A stretch of 64,000 nt of DNA from Mycteria americana (lineage: Eukaryota > Chordata > Aves > Ciconiiformes > Ciconiidae). This document shows positions 51,201 through 61,090 of this stretch, in pieces; position 1 is the stretch's first letter; the number at the start of each line of letters is the position of its first letter. A program made the position numbers and the translations under genes. A model generated the notes under the pieces. The model was not told where the DNA came from. It did not search any database and saw only the letters and a list, made by a program, of their open reading frames with translations. The DNA lies in the NCBI RefSeq assembly GCF_035582795.1, contig NC_134367.1, positions 89,945,062-90,009,061 of the forward strand. Reading direction: 5' to 3'.

Positions 51201-54200
51201 ACAGAGACCAAGAACCCACGATCACTCAGGGACAGCAGCCAAGCAGGGAACTAAATACTCGGGATCCATGCTGATATTATTACATGTTTGGCAAAATCTC
51301 CAGCGCTGGAAACAGGGCATTTTGGTTTTTCTCCCCACCTAAACAGCTTCTTATCTCCTTTCCAAGATCATTCATCCTGACCTGTGCCTAAAACAACTTG
51401 TCTTTCTGTGGGATGTCAGGAAGCATACCACATACCAGGACTGAGGGCTATGTGCACAAAGCTGTACGCAAGCTCTTGACAACATGTGGCTGTGGACACC
51501 CACATACATGTTCATACATGTAACCAAACTTTTGCACTAAATCCATTGGCTTGTGATCACTTAGAGGATGGTTTTGAAAAAGAGCGTTTTGTTGACAGTC
51601 TGTGCTAAGCCCATATACATGTATAACAGAAGAGTAAATTAAATATCATCTCTCAGGATTAGATTTCTTTTGAGCCCACTGAAAGTTCAGCATTTTAAGC
51701 TACAGGAGAGAACTGTTCTGATTCATGTAGAAAAATCCCAAATTAATCCTACAGCAACTATTTTTGAATTGCTATGTTTGTGCCATTTGCATTTCAGAGG
51801 ATAGGATAGAAAACTGCATATTGACACTGTTAGAAAAATTATGCTTGTATTGATTGGCCCAGTGACCGATGATGCTGCTGCTTTACGGGGAATCTAGTTT
51901 CATTTCTAGTTCGCTATCCTGATGCTAGGACTGCCAGCACTCTGACAGCTGAGTCTCGGAGAGGAAAAAGTACCTTGAGTCTTTCCATAGTACTTTTTCT
52001 GGCCGTATAAGGCGTAATGTTGGCTGGCACTGGTGGGAATCTTTTTTAATCGTTCTTAGCAAGAGGCCTGAGTTGTGTGTCAGGCAGGAGGTTTAAATCA
52101 GGGAGAAGAGAAGAAGGATTGATCTCAATACCAATTAAAATTTATAATATGCAGCATCTGGGGCTGTTTTGCAATACCTGAAATTTCTAGGGAGAGCAGG
52201 GTGCGTTAAGGACAGCACAGCAGCTTGTATTGTTTAATTATACACCTATATTTTGTTTTTCCAGTTAATCTTACCACCTATCATTACCCTAGGGGTTGCT
52301 TTTCGGAAGTGGTGAGCACCTACAGCTTCCCTGGAAGACACTAGGAATTGAGAGAGTTTGGCACCCCTGAGAAAGCAGCACTGTTAACTTGCTTTCACTG
52401 ATTTTGTTTTACTGTTAAAATAAGATTCCACTGATGTTTTGACAGGCAGACTGATCTTTGCACCCAGCCATAACATTCCTTCCTTTCTTATCCTCCTGAA
52501 GCCTTTGAAGTTGCATTGTTCAGGCTGTGGCCATCTAATAAGATGGCAATGTTTTCATACAGTAGTTGTGAAAGAAATACCTAGAAAATGCATTGGTAAC
52601 AACATGAATCTAATTAAATTAATTACATGAAATGTACCAGTGTGACAGTAAAAAAAACCCCAAAACAGAAATCAATTTGACTGTGATAAAACTTGTCACG
52701 GAGTAAGTATTTACAAAATTGCCACAAATAAGTTAGAATGGAAGGCAGAGGTAAAGATTATTCTGAAATAACCTAGGTACAAAAATCATATGGTAGGACA
52801 AAATTTCATTACTATTCTTCAATGGAGGTGTAATATTAATTTATTGAAAATGTGGAAGGGTAAGTACTTGTGTATGTATTTACAGTTGGGAAGTTTTGTT
52901 TGACCCCATATTGAGATCAAAGAATCATCCCATGTAGTTCTCTAATTTCAGTCCTTTATGTCACTTGCTTTTAGTCTACCATTTACAATAACTAATTACA
53001 AGACTGAAAATCCACTAAATTCTGACTCTGGCTTTAAATAATTGCAAAACTAAAATAGTCCTTTACATATTGTACAGTCCCTTATACTGGGTATTTCTTC
53101 ACTAGTACAAACCGTGCACGACAATGTGCAAATGATGGAAAATCACTGTCATTTTATAGAAACTAGATTCATACAGCTAACAAAGAACTTTGAAGCACAG
53201 TCAGCAGTTGGCAGCAACAGATATCAGAAGTGTATAACCTCTTCTTAGATCTCTTTGCTATCATTTCTGTGAGAATGAAATGACACACCAGCAGTCAAAC
53301 AAATTGTAACCTCAATAATGTAAGTTGCATTTTGCCATATGAAATAAAAGTTTATAACATAAGCCTTTTATCTGAGCGACGATTAGGGAAACGAGTAAAA
53401 TCTTAATGTTTTTCCTTATTTGAAAATTATCATTTGAAATTTCTTTCCAAAAGCAAAGATAGTGAGACTCTCTACCACAACATAAGGTAGTGGCTTTTGG
53501 TTGGCACTGTTTGTACACCAAGACTTTTTAAAAGTACCAAGTATGTACTGACTAGCAACTGATTTGATAGCAGAAATGAAGTCTCCGCCTATCTATACTA
53601 GGTCTGGAGACAATGCCATGTTGAGATCCCCTGTTCTCTTGTATGGCTTGGGTCCTGTAGTAATGAGTTTGCAAGAATTATGCTTCTGTATGAAATGCTT
53701 ACATGATATCTGAGATATTTATTGCTGTATAGATATTTATTGCTGTATAAAGGAGCCCCGGTACTTGCATGGCAAGCATATTAGCAGAAAAATGGTTAGA
53801 GTCTGATGCTGTGGTATGAATACTGAATCTGCTAAGTTAGCTCCTTCTCAAAGTCAAAATTATTCATGTATCTAATGTATTTTACTAGCAAAGGGGTTTG
53901 TCTGCTGCTTATAGCTTAACTCAGGGTAGTCTTGCTTTTTGTCAGTTTGTCGGACAGTTATGGATTACCGCTTTAAAAAAATCTGGTATTGCTAGAAATA
54001 AAACTGTAGGCCTTTGCCAAGTAACTGAATAAGGAATACAGCCCACAGAAGAATACACAAACAAAACTCCTCCTTGACTAGTTCTCTGCATTCAGACCAA
54101 AACACTTCATACAATGAACTTTTCTTCTAGATCCCAGTCTGCAGTGCCTCCAGTTTTGGGGTTTTTATTTACTTCTGGATGCTAGGAATGATTCCAATAG

Positions 54201-57200
54201 TCAAGTTTAATCTGTTTTCTTTAAGAGCTTGAAGTACAGGGCCTTATTTTCATAGTTTTGTCTAATATGTTTATATATATATACACACATCATATTTGGT
54301 GAAAATATGCATAATTTAATAATTTTTTAAATATTTTATTAGCAAATGCTGGTTTAAACAGAGAAGAGACAGGCAGTTTAATTAGAGCTTGTTTTTTCTC
54401 ATTTTTGGCCAGGATATTAAACTTTATACAAAAAAGTTTAAAACTTTTCTGTGAAGCAAAATCACTTTGTATTAATAGTGGTAAAAAGAGAAAAGCTAAA
54501 ATATGTAACAGAATTTCAATTAACCAACAGTCATTGCTGCTTTCCTTTTTGACTGTTGGTCAAAATGCCACCATGTACCTGTATGCCCTTTTCAGTTCCT
54601 GTACAGTAATTATAAAAGCTCTGGTCAAAAGACTTTGTGAAGACCAGCAGAGCTGAGTGAGTAAGCTCAGTTACATAGATGCTCCAAGAGCATCTTTGGT
54701 TAATTATCTAACTTAGAATTAAGAAAATGTTCGATGTTTCAACAGGGTCCTTTATGTAGCTCTTTTATGTCACACAGAGCTGTTTGCAGTGCAGCCTGGT
54801 GCAAGCCTACATTTTTCCTCCTGTGGTTCAAGTCAAGCAGAAGCTTGACTTGTGGTCAACTGTATTAACCACAGTTCCCTCCTTAACTTCCAGTTTAAAT
54901 AATGTATTCTGCCTTTTTAAATTCCTCCTGCCTCCTGAAGACTGGGATGGAAAACTTCAAGTCTTGCATGGCAGCTAAGTCCGTCTCCTAGGATGTTTAA
55001 TTAATCGGAGATGGATCTAATACAATCAATTTGTATATTGCTTTGAAATCTTTCTGAATGAAAGGTATGGTAGAAAAATATATTTATGGTTATTTTAACT
55101 GAATGCAATTTTATTTGTAGCAAGACAGACCCTATTCTTATATGACAATCTTACTTACAGTAATGACGTTTTTATGACTGAAAATAAGAAAAATAAAATG
55201 GTGATGGTGATGTTTGCATTAAATATTTTTGAGCTGCAGTTGAGAATATGGTAGAAAAGAAGGTGTAAATATTGCTTTATGCAGAATTCCATATGTTTGT
55301 ATTTGTATTTGCATTTTAACAATAAACTGTATCCTGATTAGGAGGAATAGCTTTGTAGGTCCTTTGCAGAATGAAACAAAAACCTTAATTATGTGACTCG
55401 TGAAATTCAAAGGCAGATGAAATATTCTAGGTATGAATTATGTATCATGTAAAGGGGACATTCTTAAAAATACGGTCTATGGCTTTTGTCGGGACAGGAG
55501 AGAACACTAGCCACACTGATTTTATTGCATAATCAAAAGCCCTTGCTCCCCCTTTTAAGCAAAAGAAGATGTTCAGAATAGAGAAACCTGTGCTGCGTCA
55601 ATTAGTTCTTTATACATTTAGAAGTAAATCCTGAAACATAGTCATGTAGGCTGACAGGGAAAGTAAGCGAACCTCATAGTAGCAAGACTTTCCTTTGCAA
55701 GCCTTTTACATAACTGTAATCACCGAAATACACATTTCCACATAATCCTGTCAAAGATAGCCCTCTGGTTTTAAGCTTGGAGAAGACAGAGCTTGTAACA
55801 CAGTCATTCAAAAACTACCAAGAGCCAACAGACAAAATGAAGTACCTCAGTTTGAAATGACTACTTGCAGAACAGACCACCACATACTAATCTTAGGGCA
55901 GGCTGGTACAAACGCCATGCCGTCCCTGGGTGACATTCCGGCCAAGTGCAGTCTGAGCCACTTGCGAACACGCGTGCCAGGCAACAGCTAGCCTGCTGGG
56001 GGGGGTGCAGGAGGAGCCATTGATCCTCTTTATGAAAGCAGTGCTGTACACAGAAGCTTAAAATAATCTACTCTTTTAAAGGACATAATTTCCTCTCCGC
56101 CCTCCCAAATAAATAAGTCAAATTAATGCACTCCCATATGATCCCCTTTCTTTGTCACAACAAGGAAGCATAAGTGTTGATTTTCTGGCTGGCCTGATAA
56201 ATTTTCATGGCAGTTCTGCAAGGCTAATTTAACATTACCAGTAGAAGCTTCACCCCAGTGCACTTGTCTGTTGTGATGAGACACTTATGGGCTATTATTT
56301 GTGGTTCATTTGTGCCAAATAGTGGTCCTCCATACATTGACTTAAACAATTTCTTTCCACCACCTCCACACTTTTACTACTTTGTAAGTACTTCATTGCA
56401 TTGTTTCATTAAATAATCCATTCAAGCTCTTGAGCAGATAATCAAAAGGGAAAGTCAATATCAAAAGGGAAGTGTGGCAGAGATCAATTTTATCCTCTCA
56501 GTTGTGATTTTGGGAAAAATTGTTAGACTGAAGGGATATACCCACAGTGACCAACTCTGTGAGTTGTTCAGGGCAACATTATTTGCCCGGTTGAGGGTTA
56601 TAAAATACTGCTGGACTAAAGACCTCCAAAGGTAATTGCCACATTTAGCAGTTAAAATGTTGCAAACACCCAGTGCCATAGTTGGTACAGTGCCTATTGG
56701 ATTGTGCTCTGCGTTTCGCTGTGTTCAGTGCACCATCTCTCCAATCACAGCATGCATCGATGCATTATATAAGCTTGTAGCATGAAGCAAATTTAGGGGC
56801 ATAAGTTATGAAGTCACTTGTTTTCTGTTTTTCTACAGCTCTTATAATTGCAATGCAAACCAGGTTTTATGCATGGTCTTCTAACTTGATTAGATTATGG
56901 GGAGAGTTAAGCAGTCAGTTGTCTGCAACTACAGTGTTATCTGGAAAGTTGCTTTTTTGCACTTAGAGTTTTTGTGAAAATTATAGGCATGTGGGGTCAT
57001 CTCCTACATACATGAGTTGCAAACTCAGTTAGAAATGTGGTATGTTTTTTCATCTGTACCACAAATGTATACAGATTACTTTTCAATTTAACAAATGTTA
57101 TTGCTGATCTACAGAATAAGTTTTAAAAAGTGCTACTCAGATTTACAAAGAGATGACTAAGACTTTTTTCAGGTAAAGATGATCTCAAGATAAAAAAGGG

Positions 57201-60128
57201 CATGTCTAAATATGCTTCCTATTTTAATTTCTGTTTATTTCTAGCACACCAGGAACTGCTTGCTTAAGAAAGCATTTTTCTCCTGATACTTCCCCGACTT
57301 TCCATTTCTCTAATAACTAGGAAATTACAGACTGCTCAGGCTGGTGTAACATCCTACTATGGCTTAGCATATACTCTTGCAGCTAAGCCAAATGCTGTAG
57401 CAAAGGAAGAAGTAACGGATTATTGACTTGTAGACTGTATCGCTGTTTGGGTCACCAGCCTGTAGGGAAGGATTTTTGAACTGCCGCTGTATCCAGAGAG
57501 CTTATTACAATGTGGAGCTGGAATCTACCCAGAGCATTGAAGCTTTCTTTTTCCCTGGTGTTATCTCTTTTTGGTTTTGTGGCCCTGCTGTAGCTTGTTG
57601 TCCGCCCTGGGGAACCAATTGCAATGCTGGAAAATTAATCTTGAAATAAGTATTTGATAGTCTCTGCAGGATTATATCTTTGGAGAGGCAGCAGCAGTGT
57701 GTCATTGACATCTTAGTGCCCTCTGATGATGGTGTTTTTGACGCAAACCCTCCTCACCACTGCCCCAACCCATGTGATTTAATAACATGAGCTTACAAAG
57801 GAACTGTTGCAGTGAATACACAGTGTGATCCAAACAGTAAATGTATGTGTATTTAACTTTGATAGTAATTAAGGGCAAGTAGTGTCAGCAGACAGCAGAA
57901 TGATACTGCAGCTGTCCTGCATGTTAAGGAATTGATGTATTCAAGAAGGAGGTTTCACAAGTGCTGCAATGGTTAAGAAAAGTAGAGTGGAAACCATTTT
58001 TTAACTGTTTAGCTCATTTCCTCCTTGAAGTCATCGTTAAATAGATCTCATGCTTGGATTTCTCACATCCCTTGTGCTACTCACTGTCTTTCCTGATAGA
58101 TTGCCCCAGCAGAAGGATTGGTGTCTATACTAAAGAAGAGAGATGACAGGGAAGGAAAAACAATTGCTCAAGCCCAGCAAAGGCAAACAAAGAGAAGAGT
58201 GCGATTCCAAGAAATGGAAGACACATTGGATCAAGGTAATTTAAAGCTGTTAACTCATGGGTTGCACTCTTGGGGTGCAAATGATGTTGATATTTTTGTT
58301 CACAAGAGCAAAGTGGGCATTCATTGTACATTGTACTGTCTTGGCTTTTTAAAACTTAATCAAGTAATAAGTGAAGGTGATTGATCAAAGATTATTCTAT
58401 ACTAGCTTTGGGTAACAAGGCTACAGAAAGATACAATAAGTACACTTCTGTTTTAAAGCTTGGCTGAGACTGAAGCCACAGGTTTTTTCCTCTGGCTGAA
58501 TGATTTGCGAGTGACATCTAATGGATGTCCTTTCATTAATGTTTAGAGCGTAGAGGTGGGAGGTGTAGGCTTTCTCCCTAAATCTAATCCATGTAGGTAA
58601 AGAGGGATGCAAAAGAAACAAGTCTGTTGTGCTTTGTCCACAGGTATCTGTCCAGCCCTTTCTAGTAGAGCATGGGATTGGAGGGTGTCAGATTTTAACC
58701 TTGCTTTATAATTAAACATCCATATGTATTTGCTAGCTGTCATTAAATTTGGCTAAACACCTTACTGCCTTTTTGATGGGCTAAATAACCTCATAAGAAA
58801 TACAATATATTATTTTGTTAAGCTTTTCTTGGAGTTTAAGATCTCTATTATTCAAACTAAAGAGATGTTAAGAAAAATACTTTTGCTTGCTAATGATAGT
58901 CCTTTCTATATCTACTGTGTGTGCCAGCCACTAAATGGTATTAATGGAGGTCTTCAGTGCTTAAAAGTGTATTAAGTGTCTCATACACTGAAAATAAAAT
59001 CCATTCACTGCCCAAAAGGGAGCTTATCCCATCTTTTTCTTGAAATTATGTTAAAACAATTTATGTTTTAAATAAGATTTCAATTAGAGTTTCTTCTATT
59101 TTTTTTTTCCAGGGATTTAGTGATTCAAAAGGGAAGTTGTTTATTATTATTTCAAATCTGATTTCAAACACACAAAAAAAGTGCTTGAACATTTCTTCTT
59201 TTTTTCTTCTTTCCCCCTGTTTCTTCTCCCTGATGTAGTGTGAAGGGAGTTCAGAAATTTTCTTAGAGCCTCTTCAATCTGACAGAAGATGCAGATGTTC
59301 ATGCATACAAGTTACCAAGGACAAGCGAGGTTGTGAGGATGTAGCAGCACCTTTGCAACCTCTTTATTGCTCTTACTCTGGAATAAACAGTCATGCAAAG
59401 AGTTACCACAGAATAACTGAGATGTAAAATAACCCCTCAGATTAGCCTACCCTGAAGGTTTTGTCTCTATCCTTACAGTCAAAATGTGAGTGTAAACACA
59501 GACAGTTCATGGTAGCACAGTCAGTATCAGTACAAACGAAGCAAGAATGTTTCCATTTGTTTTAGTTTCAAAGCTTTTGTTTCATTTCAACTATTTCCAT
59601 GAAGGAAGGCTTTGGTTGTGTGGCATTCTCATAGTAAGTGTATTTTGCTTCAGTGTGGAATGACTCCACAAGTGATATCAGCAAGGACAGGTACACAGGT
59701 TGCAGAAATGAAGCTATATAATTATTTAGGTTTCTGAAAAGACTGGGTAGAGAAACATACAGTTCCTGGTATGTATTACGGTCACTTTGACACAGTGAGC
59801 GTTATTAAGTGTGTTTACCTCCTGACTCATTCATGGTAAAAACCTATCTCAGATTTTCTCACGTGGGTTCATATTGCTTTGTATATCATCCCTTTTCACC
59901 TTTTCTGCTCTTATATTTACAGATGAAGTAGCTGGTGGCTCCTGTATTTTGCTGATCCTGCTGTGCATAGCAACCGTTTTCCTTAGCATTGGAGGAACTG
60001 CATTGTACTGCACCTTTGGTGACATGGAATCCCCTGTGTGTACTGATTTTGCAGCCAACATGGATTTCTATTATACCCAGATATTGCAGCGTATGGAAGA
60101 ACTTAAACACTGGATAGCCTTCTCATAG
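23857..60128 (+). CDS. CNST: CNST, consortin (complete coding region, ten coding exons)
   Basis: Consortin is a trans-Golgi network receptor that binds connexins and, through GGA adaptors, sends them to the plasma membrane. The coding exons are 23857-24244, 33379-33584, 38182-38212, 40792-40878, 41355-41469, 43992-44013, 44194-44290, 49439-50316, 58100-58235 and 59923-60128. They add up to 2166 bases, or 721 residues, against 725 that I recall for the human protein. The N-terminal 130 residues are polar and end in a basic cluster. A helical TPR-like region spans about 175-240. A long acidic, low-complexity region is at 316-600. SILK (617-620) and RVRF (641-644) motifs fit protein phosphatase 1 docking. 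One membrane span lies at about 661-682 before a short C-terminal tail with paired cysteines. Frame is kept across every junction. Identity is firm. Confidence 0.95.
26735..27060 (+). mobile_element. Ancient CR1-type LINE 3' relic
   Basis: CACCTAGTTCAATATACTTC, then CCCTGACAGTGGCCAAGAGA, and later TTGAAGAAGGACCTCCTTTT resemble the 3' end of an old CR1 lineage common in turtles and crocodiles (CTAGCCCAGTATCCTGTCTC, GACAGTGGCCA, then GTGAAGAAGTATTTCCTTTT). It is strongly diverged and in the opposite orientation to the other CR1 copies here. Confidence 0.5.
28197..28345 (-). mobile_element. tRNA-derived SINE-like relic
   Basis: On the minus strand, GGCCAGAGCACTCACTAGGA followed by GAGAGCTGGGTTCAACTC resembles the A- and B-box spacing of a tRNA-derived SINE head (GAGCACTC ... 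CTGGGTTCAATTC). The remainder is not assigned. Confidence 0.4.
28667..29268 (-). mobile_element. Solo LTR of an avian endogenous retrovirus (ERVL-like), copy 2
   Basis: A 602-base element begins TGTTGTGGTTTAACCCCAGC and ends CCAGCACA on the plus strand, so in its own orientation it starts TGTGCTGG and ends CAACA. It is flanked by a perfect 5-base target-site duplication, CATTA, at 28662-28666 and 29269-29273. Five-base duplications are typical of ERVL-type integration. On the minus strand an ATATAAAA box lies at 28986-28979. No internal retroviral genes are present, so this is a recombined solo LTR, antisense to CNST. Confidence 0.85.
31311..33065 (-). mobile_element. CR1 LINE, 5'-truncated and degraded
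   Basis: Read on the minus strand, this is the 3' 1.75 kb of a CR1 element. The ORF2 reverse transcriptase is recognisable as [20 protein letters not shown] (near 32.65 kb), then a palm motif KFADDTKLG (near 32.16 kb), then a C-terminal part with [20 protein letters not shown] (near 31.8 kb). The frame jumps several times, so it is dead. The end at 31311-31330 carries the octamer-like ATTCTATGATTCTGTG typical of CR1 tails. No target-site duplication is expected. It lies antisense to CNST. Confidence 0.92.
33379..33584 (+). CDS. CNST: CNST exon 4
   Basis: The acceptor is TTTAAAG|GAGTTC and the donor is CATCAG|GTATTT. The exon encodes residues 130-198. Its second half, [20 protein letters not shown] then LPLCLHQ, is strongly conserved with human consortin and begins the helical TPR-like region. 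Confidence 0.93.
34705..34830 (-). repeat. MIR-like SINE relic
   Basis: TTTTTAGATGAGGAAGCCAA, a run of GTCATGCAGGATCTGTGACA and GAACTGAGAACAGAATCTGC parallel the complement of MIR (TTACAGATGAGGAAACTGAG ... GTCACACAGC ... GAGCTGGGATTCGAAC). Confidence 0.5.
35475..35750 (+). repeat. tRNA-derived SINE-like relic with an adjoining old repeat
   Basis: GGTCTTGTGGTTAGTAATAA, GGCTGAGAGCCAGGAATATG and AATCTAGACTC look like a decayed tRNA-like SINE head. Beyond about 35615, TGCCTAAATTGATAT and CACAGAAGTCATTGGAGT resemble a second old amniote repeat. Family assignment is tentative. Confidence 0.4.
37536..37610. repeat. AT-rich imperfect tandem repeat
   Basis: A unit close to ATTTATTGTAAAT recurs about four times with small changes. 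It is a short local tandem repeat within CNST intron 4. Confidence 0.7.
38182..38212 (+). CDS. CNST: CNST exon 5 (31-base microexon)
   Basis: After a T-rich tract ending TTTTGCAG, 31 bases encode [10 protein letters not shown] plus one base, residues 199-208. The next exon completes a Tyr codon, giving EEEYEKAMKF as in human consortin. The donor is T|GTATCCTTTT, which matches the minor-spliceosome (U12) donor consensus. Its length is not a multiple of three, so skipping it would break the frame. Confidence 0.92.
38213..40791 (+). other. CNST intron 5, U12-type (minor spliceosome) GT-AG intron
   Basis: The 5' end GTATCCTTTT is a textbook U12 donor. Near the 3' end TTTTTCTTGAGC (40769-40780) matches the U12 branch-site pattern, with the likely branch A at 40778, 13 bases before the exon. 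There is no long pyrimidine tract directly before the acceptor. All three traits distinguish this intron from every other intron in the window. No repeat was recognised inside it. Confidence 0.85.
40792..40878 (+). CDS. CNST: CNST exon 6
   Basis: The exon runs from CATTCAG|ATGAG to TGGG|GTGAGT. It encodes [20 protein letters not shown] then NLSSIQEQW, residues 209-237. This is the most conserved block of consortin and reads as an amphipathic, TPR-like helical pair. Confidence 0.95.
40879..41354 (+). other. CNST intron 6
   Basis: This is a short AT-rich intron with a T-rich acceptor tract. No element is recognised. Confidence 0.85.
41355..41469 (+). CDS. CNST: CNST exon 7
   Basis: The acceptor is AATTTAG|AAAGAA and the donor is CAACA|GTAAGG. 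The exon encodes residues 238-275: [20 protein letters not shown] then [17 protein letters not shown]. It follows the human pattern of KWKTV, TALRNS and KICATHQ. Confidence 0.92.
41470..43991 (+). other. CNST intron 7
   Basis: This is AT-rich sequence. A tRNA-SINE-like relic may lie near 42120-42280 (GATTGTACCCATCAGGAAGG and TGGGTGAATGTCCTACCTAC), but it is too diverged to call firmly. No gene is seen. Confidence 0.65.
43992..44013 (+). CDS. CNST: CNST exon 8 (22-base microexon)
   Basis: The acceptor GCTGCAG lies directly before 43992 and the donor is AATAAG|GTAAGC. The exon completes a Gln codon and adds PQASKNK (residues 277-283). Human consortin has a short segment of similar length and place (DPLLSKHK). 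Without these 22 bases the frame would not reach exon 9 correctly, so the exon is supported by frame and homology even though it is tiny. Confidence 0.82.
44194..44290 (+). CDS. CNST: CNST exon 9
   Basis: The acceptor is TTTTACAG|CTAGTA and the donor is TCAG|GTATGT. The exon encodes [20 protein letters not shown] then [12 protein letters not shown] (residues 284-315), in the place of the human segment IAAVEKSQERK. It is separated from the microexon by an intron of only 180 bases. Conservation is moderate. Confidence 0.85.
45100..45185 (+). mobile_element. CR1 LINE 3' end remnant with internal duplication
   Basis: AGGTCCCTTTCAACCTAA occurs twice, about 31 bases apart, followed by ACTATCCTACAAGTCTGT. 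This is the CR1 3' terminal sequence (GGTCCCTTCCAACCTAAACC and then octamers) on the plus strand, with a local duplication. Confidence 0.65.
47815..47960 (-). mobile_element. tRNA-derived SINE-like relic
   Basis: On the minus strand GAGTAGATAGCTCAAGGGAT resembles a tRNA A-box region, and GGTCATGAGTTCAAACAC, about 35 bases on, resembles a B box. This is a decayed tRNA-derived SINE or a tRNA-like relic, not a functional tRNA gene. Confidence 0.4.
49439..50316 (+). CDS. CNST: CNST exon 10 (large central exon)
   Basis: The exon is 878 bases and encodes residues 316-608. It starts after TGCACTTAG and ends GCTGAG|GTAAAT. The segment [20 protein letters not shown] and the end [13 protein letters not shown] match human consortin. 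In between the protein is acidic, rich in Ser, Glu and Gln, and looks disordered. Near the end, [20 protein letters not shown] is a conserved acidic block. The surrounding open frame extends past both splice sites, so the exon limits rest on homology and splice consensus. Confidence 0.94.
50317..58099 (+). other. CNST intron 10 (7.8 kb)
   Basis: This is mostly unique-looking AT-rich sequence, with a perfect 18-base tandem duplication at 53714-53749 and a short TA/CA run near 54273-54296. No mobile element was recognised with confidence, which is notable for its length. Sequence at about 56050-56360 has a balanced composition and could be a conserved non-coding element. Confidence 0.65.
53714..53749. 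repeat. 18-base direct tandem duplication
   Basis: The unit GATATTTATTGCTGTATA occurs twice back to back without change. Confidence 0.85.
58100..58235 (+). CDS. CNST: CNST exon 11 (PP1-docking exon)
   Basis: The acceptor is CTGATAG|ATTGCC and the donor is CAAG|GTAATT. It encodes residues 609-653: [20 protein letters not shown], then [20 protein letters not shown] and DTLDQ. SILK (617-620) followed about 20 residues later by RVRF (641-644) is the classical order of two protein phosphatase 1 docking motifs. Consortin is also listed as a PP1 regulatory subunit (PPP1R64), to my knowledge. Both motifs are the same in human consortin. Confidence 0.94.
58236..59922 (+). other. CNST intron 11
   Basis: This is AT-rich intron sequence with short T-rich runs near 59096-59112. 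No repeat or gene is recognised. Confidence 0.8.
59923..60128 (+). CDS. CNST: CNST exon 12 (last coding exon; membrane span)
   Basis: The acceptor is ATTTACAG|ATGAAG and the stop is TAG at 60126-60128. The exon encodes residues 654-721. A single hydrophobic span [20 protein letters not shown] (about 661-680) precedes [17 protein letters not shown] and the tail [20 protein letters not shown], nearly identical to human consortin. The span anchors the protein with a long cytosolic N-terminal part and a short lumenal or extracellular C-terminus. Confidence 0.96.
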
Positions 60129-60949
60129 CTGAAATGAGCGGCGACAGCACATTAAAAGCTCACCAGTGGTTACTGGAGAGGGTAGAAAAAAATTGTGATT
60201 TCAACTTCTCTAACACTTGCCACCTGCAGGTGTTGTGTATTTGATGATGTACTTACACTTTTACTTAGAAATCAAGAAAATTCTAGTTTAGCAATCAGGT
60301 GGCAAAATGTTCACATCTTAAGCTGTAGCAGTGTGGTATGGGAGAGTAAAAAGTTATTCTCTTCACCCTTTTGAAAGTAGGCAAGTAGCTTTTCAACAAC
60401 TTGAGCAAGTGAAGAAGAAAGAAGAAAATTAACTGTCTTCTATACGCTCTCCATTGCCACACATTGTGTAAGCAATCTCTGGAAGCTTAGTAAAAGGACA
60501 GCTTTAATTTACAGCTGTTTGTGCAAAGGTGTTGCCTCCAGCTATCATGCAATAAGTCTGTGTTTTATGGAAACATTATTTTTCTTCTAAGTCTTACTAT
60601 TTTTCTCCATTTTAATTCTCCTGGTGAGCCATGTAATTATTTGGGTGGAGTGAGAAGGGTGCAGTGGCATTCACGGAGCCCTCATTTGGTGATTAACAGG
60701 CTGACCCTGTATCTTATAGCTTACGGTGAATATCATGAGTGGGATAAATCTGCTGGCAGATTTCACTAAATTTCCTGAAACTTTACTCCCAGTATTGTGT
60801 GGGCTGTTTTAGAAATGGAAAGTTAGAAAAAGAAATCATTGGTCTCACTAAACACAGAAACAGAAGTAAGATGTTTAGTAAATTATTCGTGTTAAATAGT
60901 AAAGTGGCTTTGGCCAATTTTAAAGCACCTGGTAGCAGGTGTGGGGCTA

Positions 60950-61090
60950 ACTGGGTTTTCTGTCCAGCTATGTCACTGACTTGCAGTAATCACTTTGTGC
61001 CTCAGCTTCTCCTCCATAAATGGGGAATAATGATCCTTGCCTTTGTCTGTGAATATTTATTGCAATTAGGGCTCATGTCTGATTCATCCC
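60950..61090 (+). repeat. MIR SINE relic in the CNST 3' UTR
   Basis: GTCACTGACTTGCAGTAATC, then ACTTTGTGCCTCAGCTTCTC, then CATAAATGGGGAATAATGAT and CCTTGCC follow the MIR core closely (TCACTTTGTGCCTCAGTTTC ... TAAAATGGGGATAATAATAC). This is the best MIR match in the window. Confidence 0.65.

Noticed and set aside
54273..54296. TATATATATACACACA run, considered as a microsatellite of note.
   Set aside because: It is short and ordinary.
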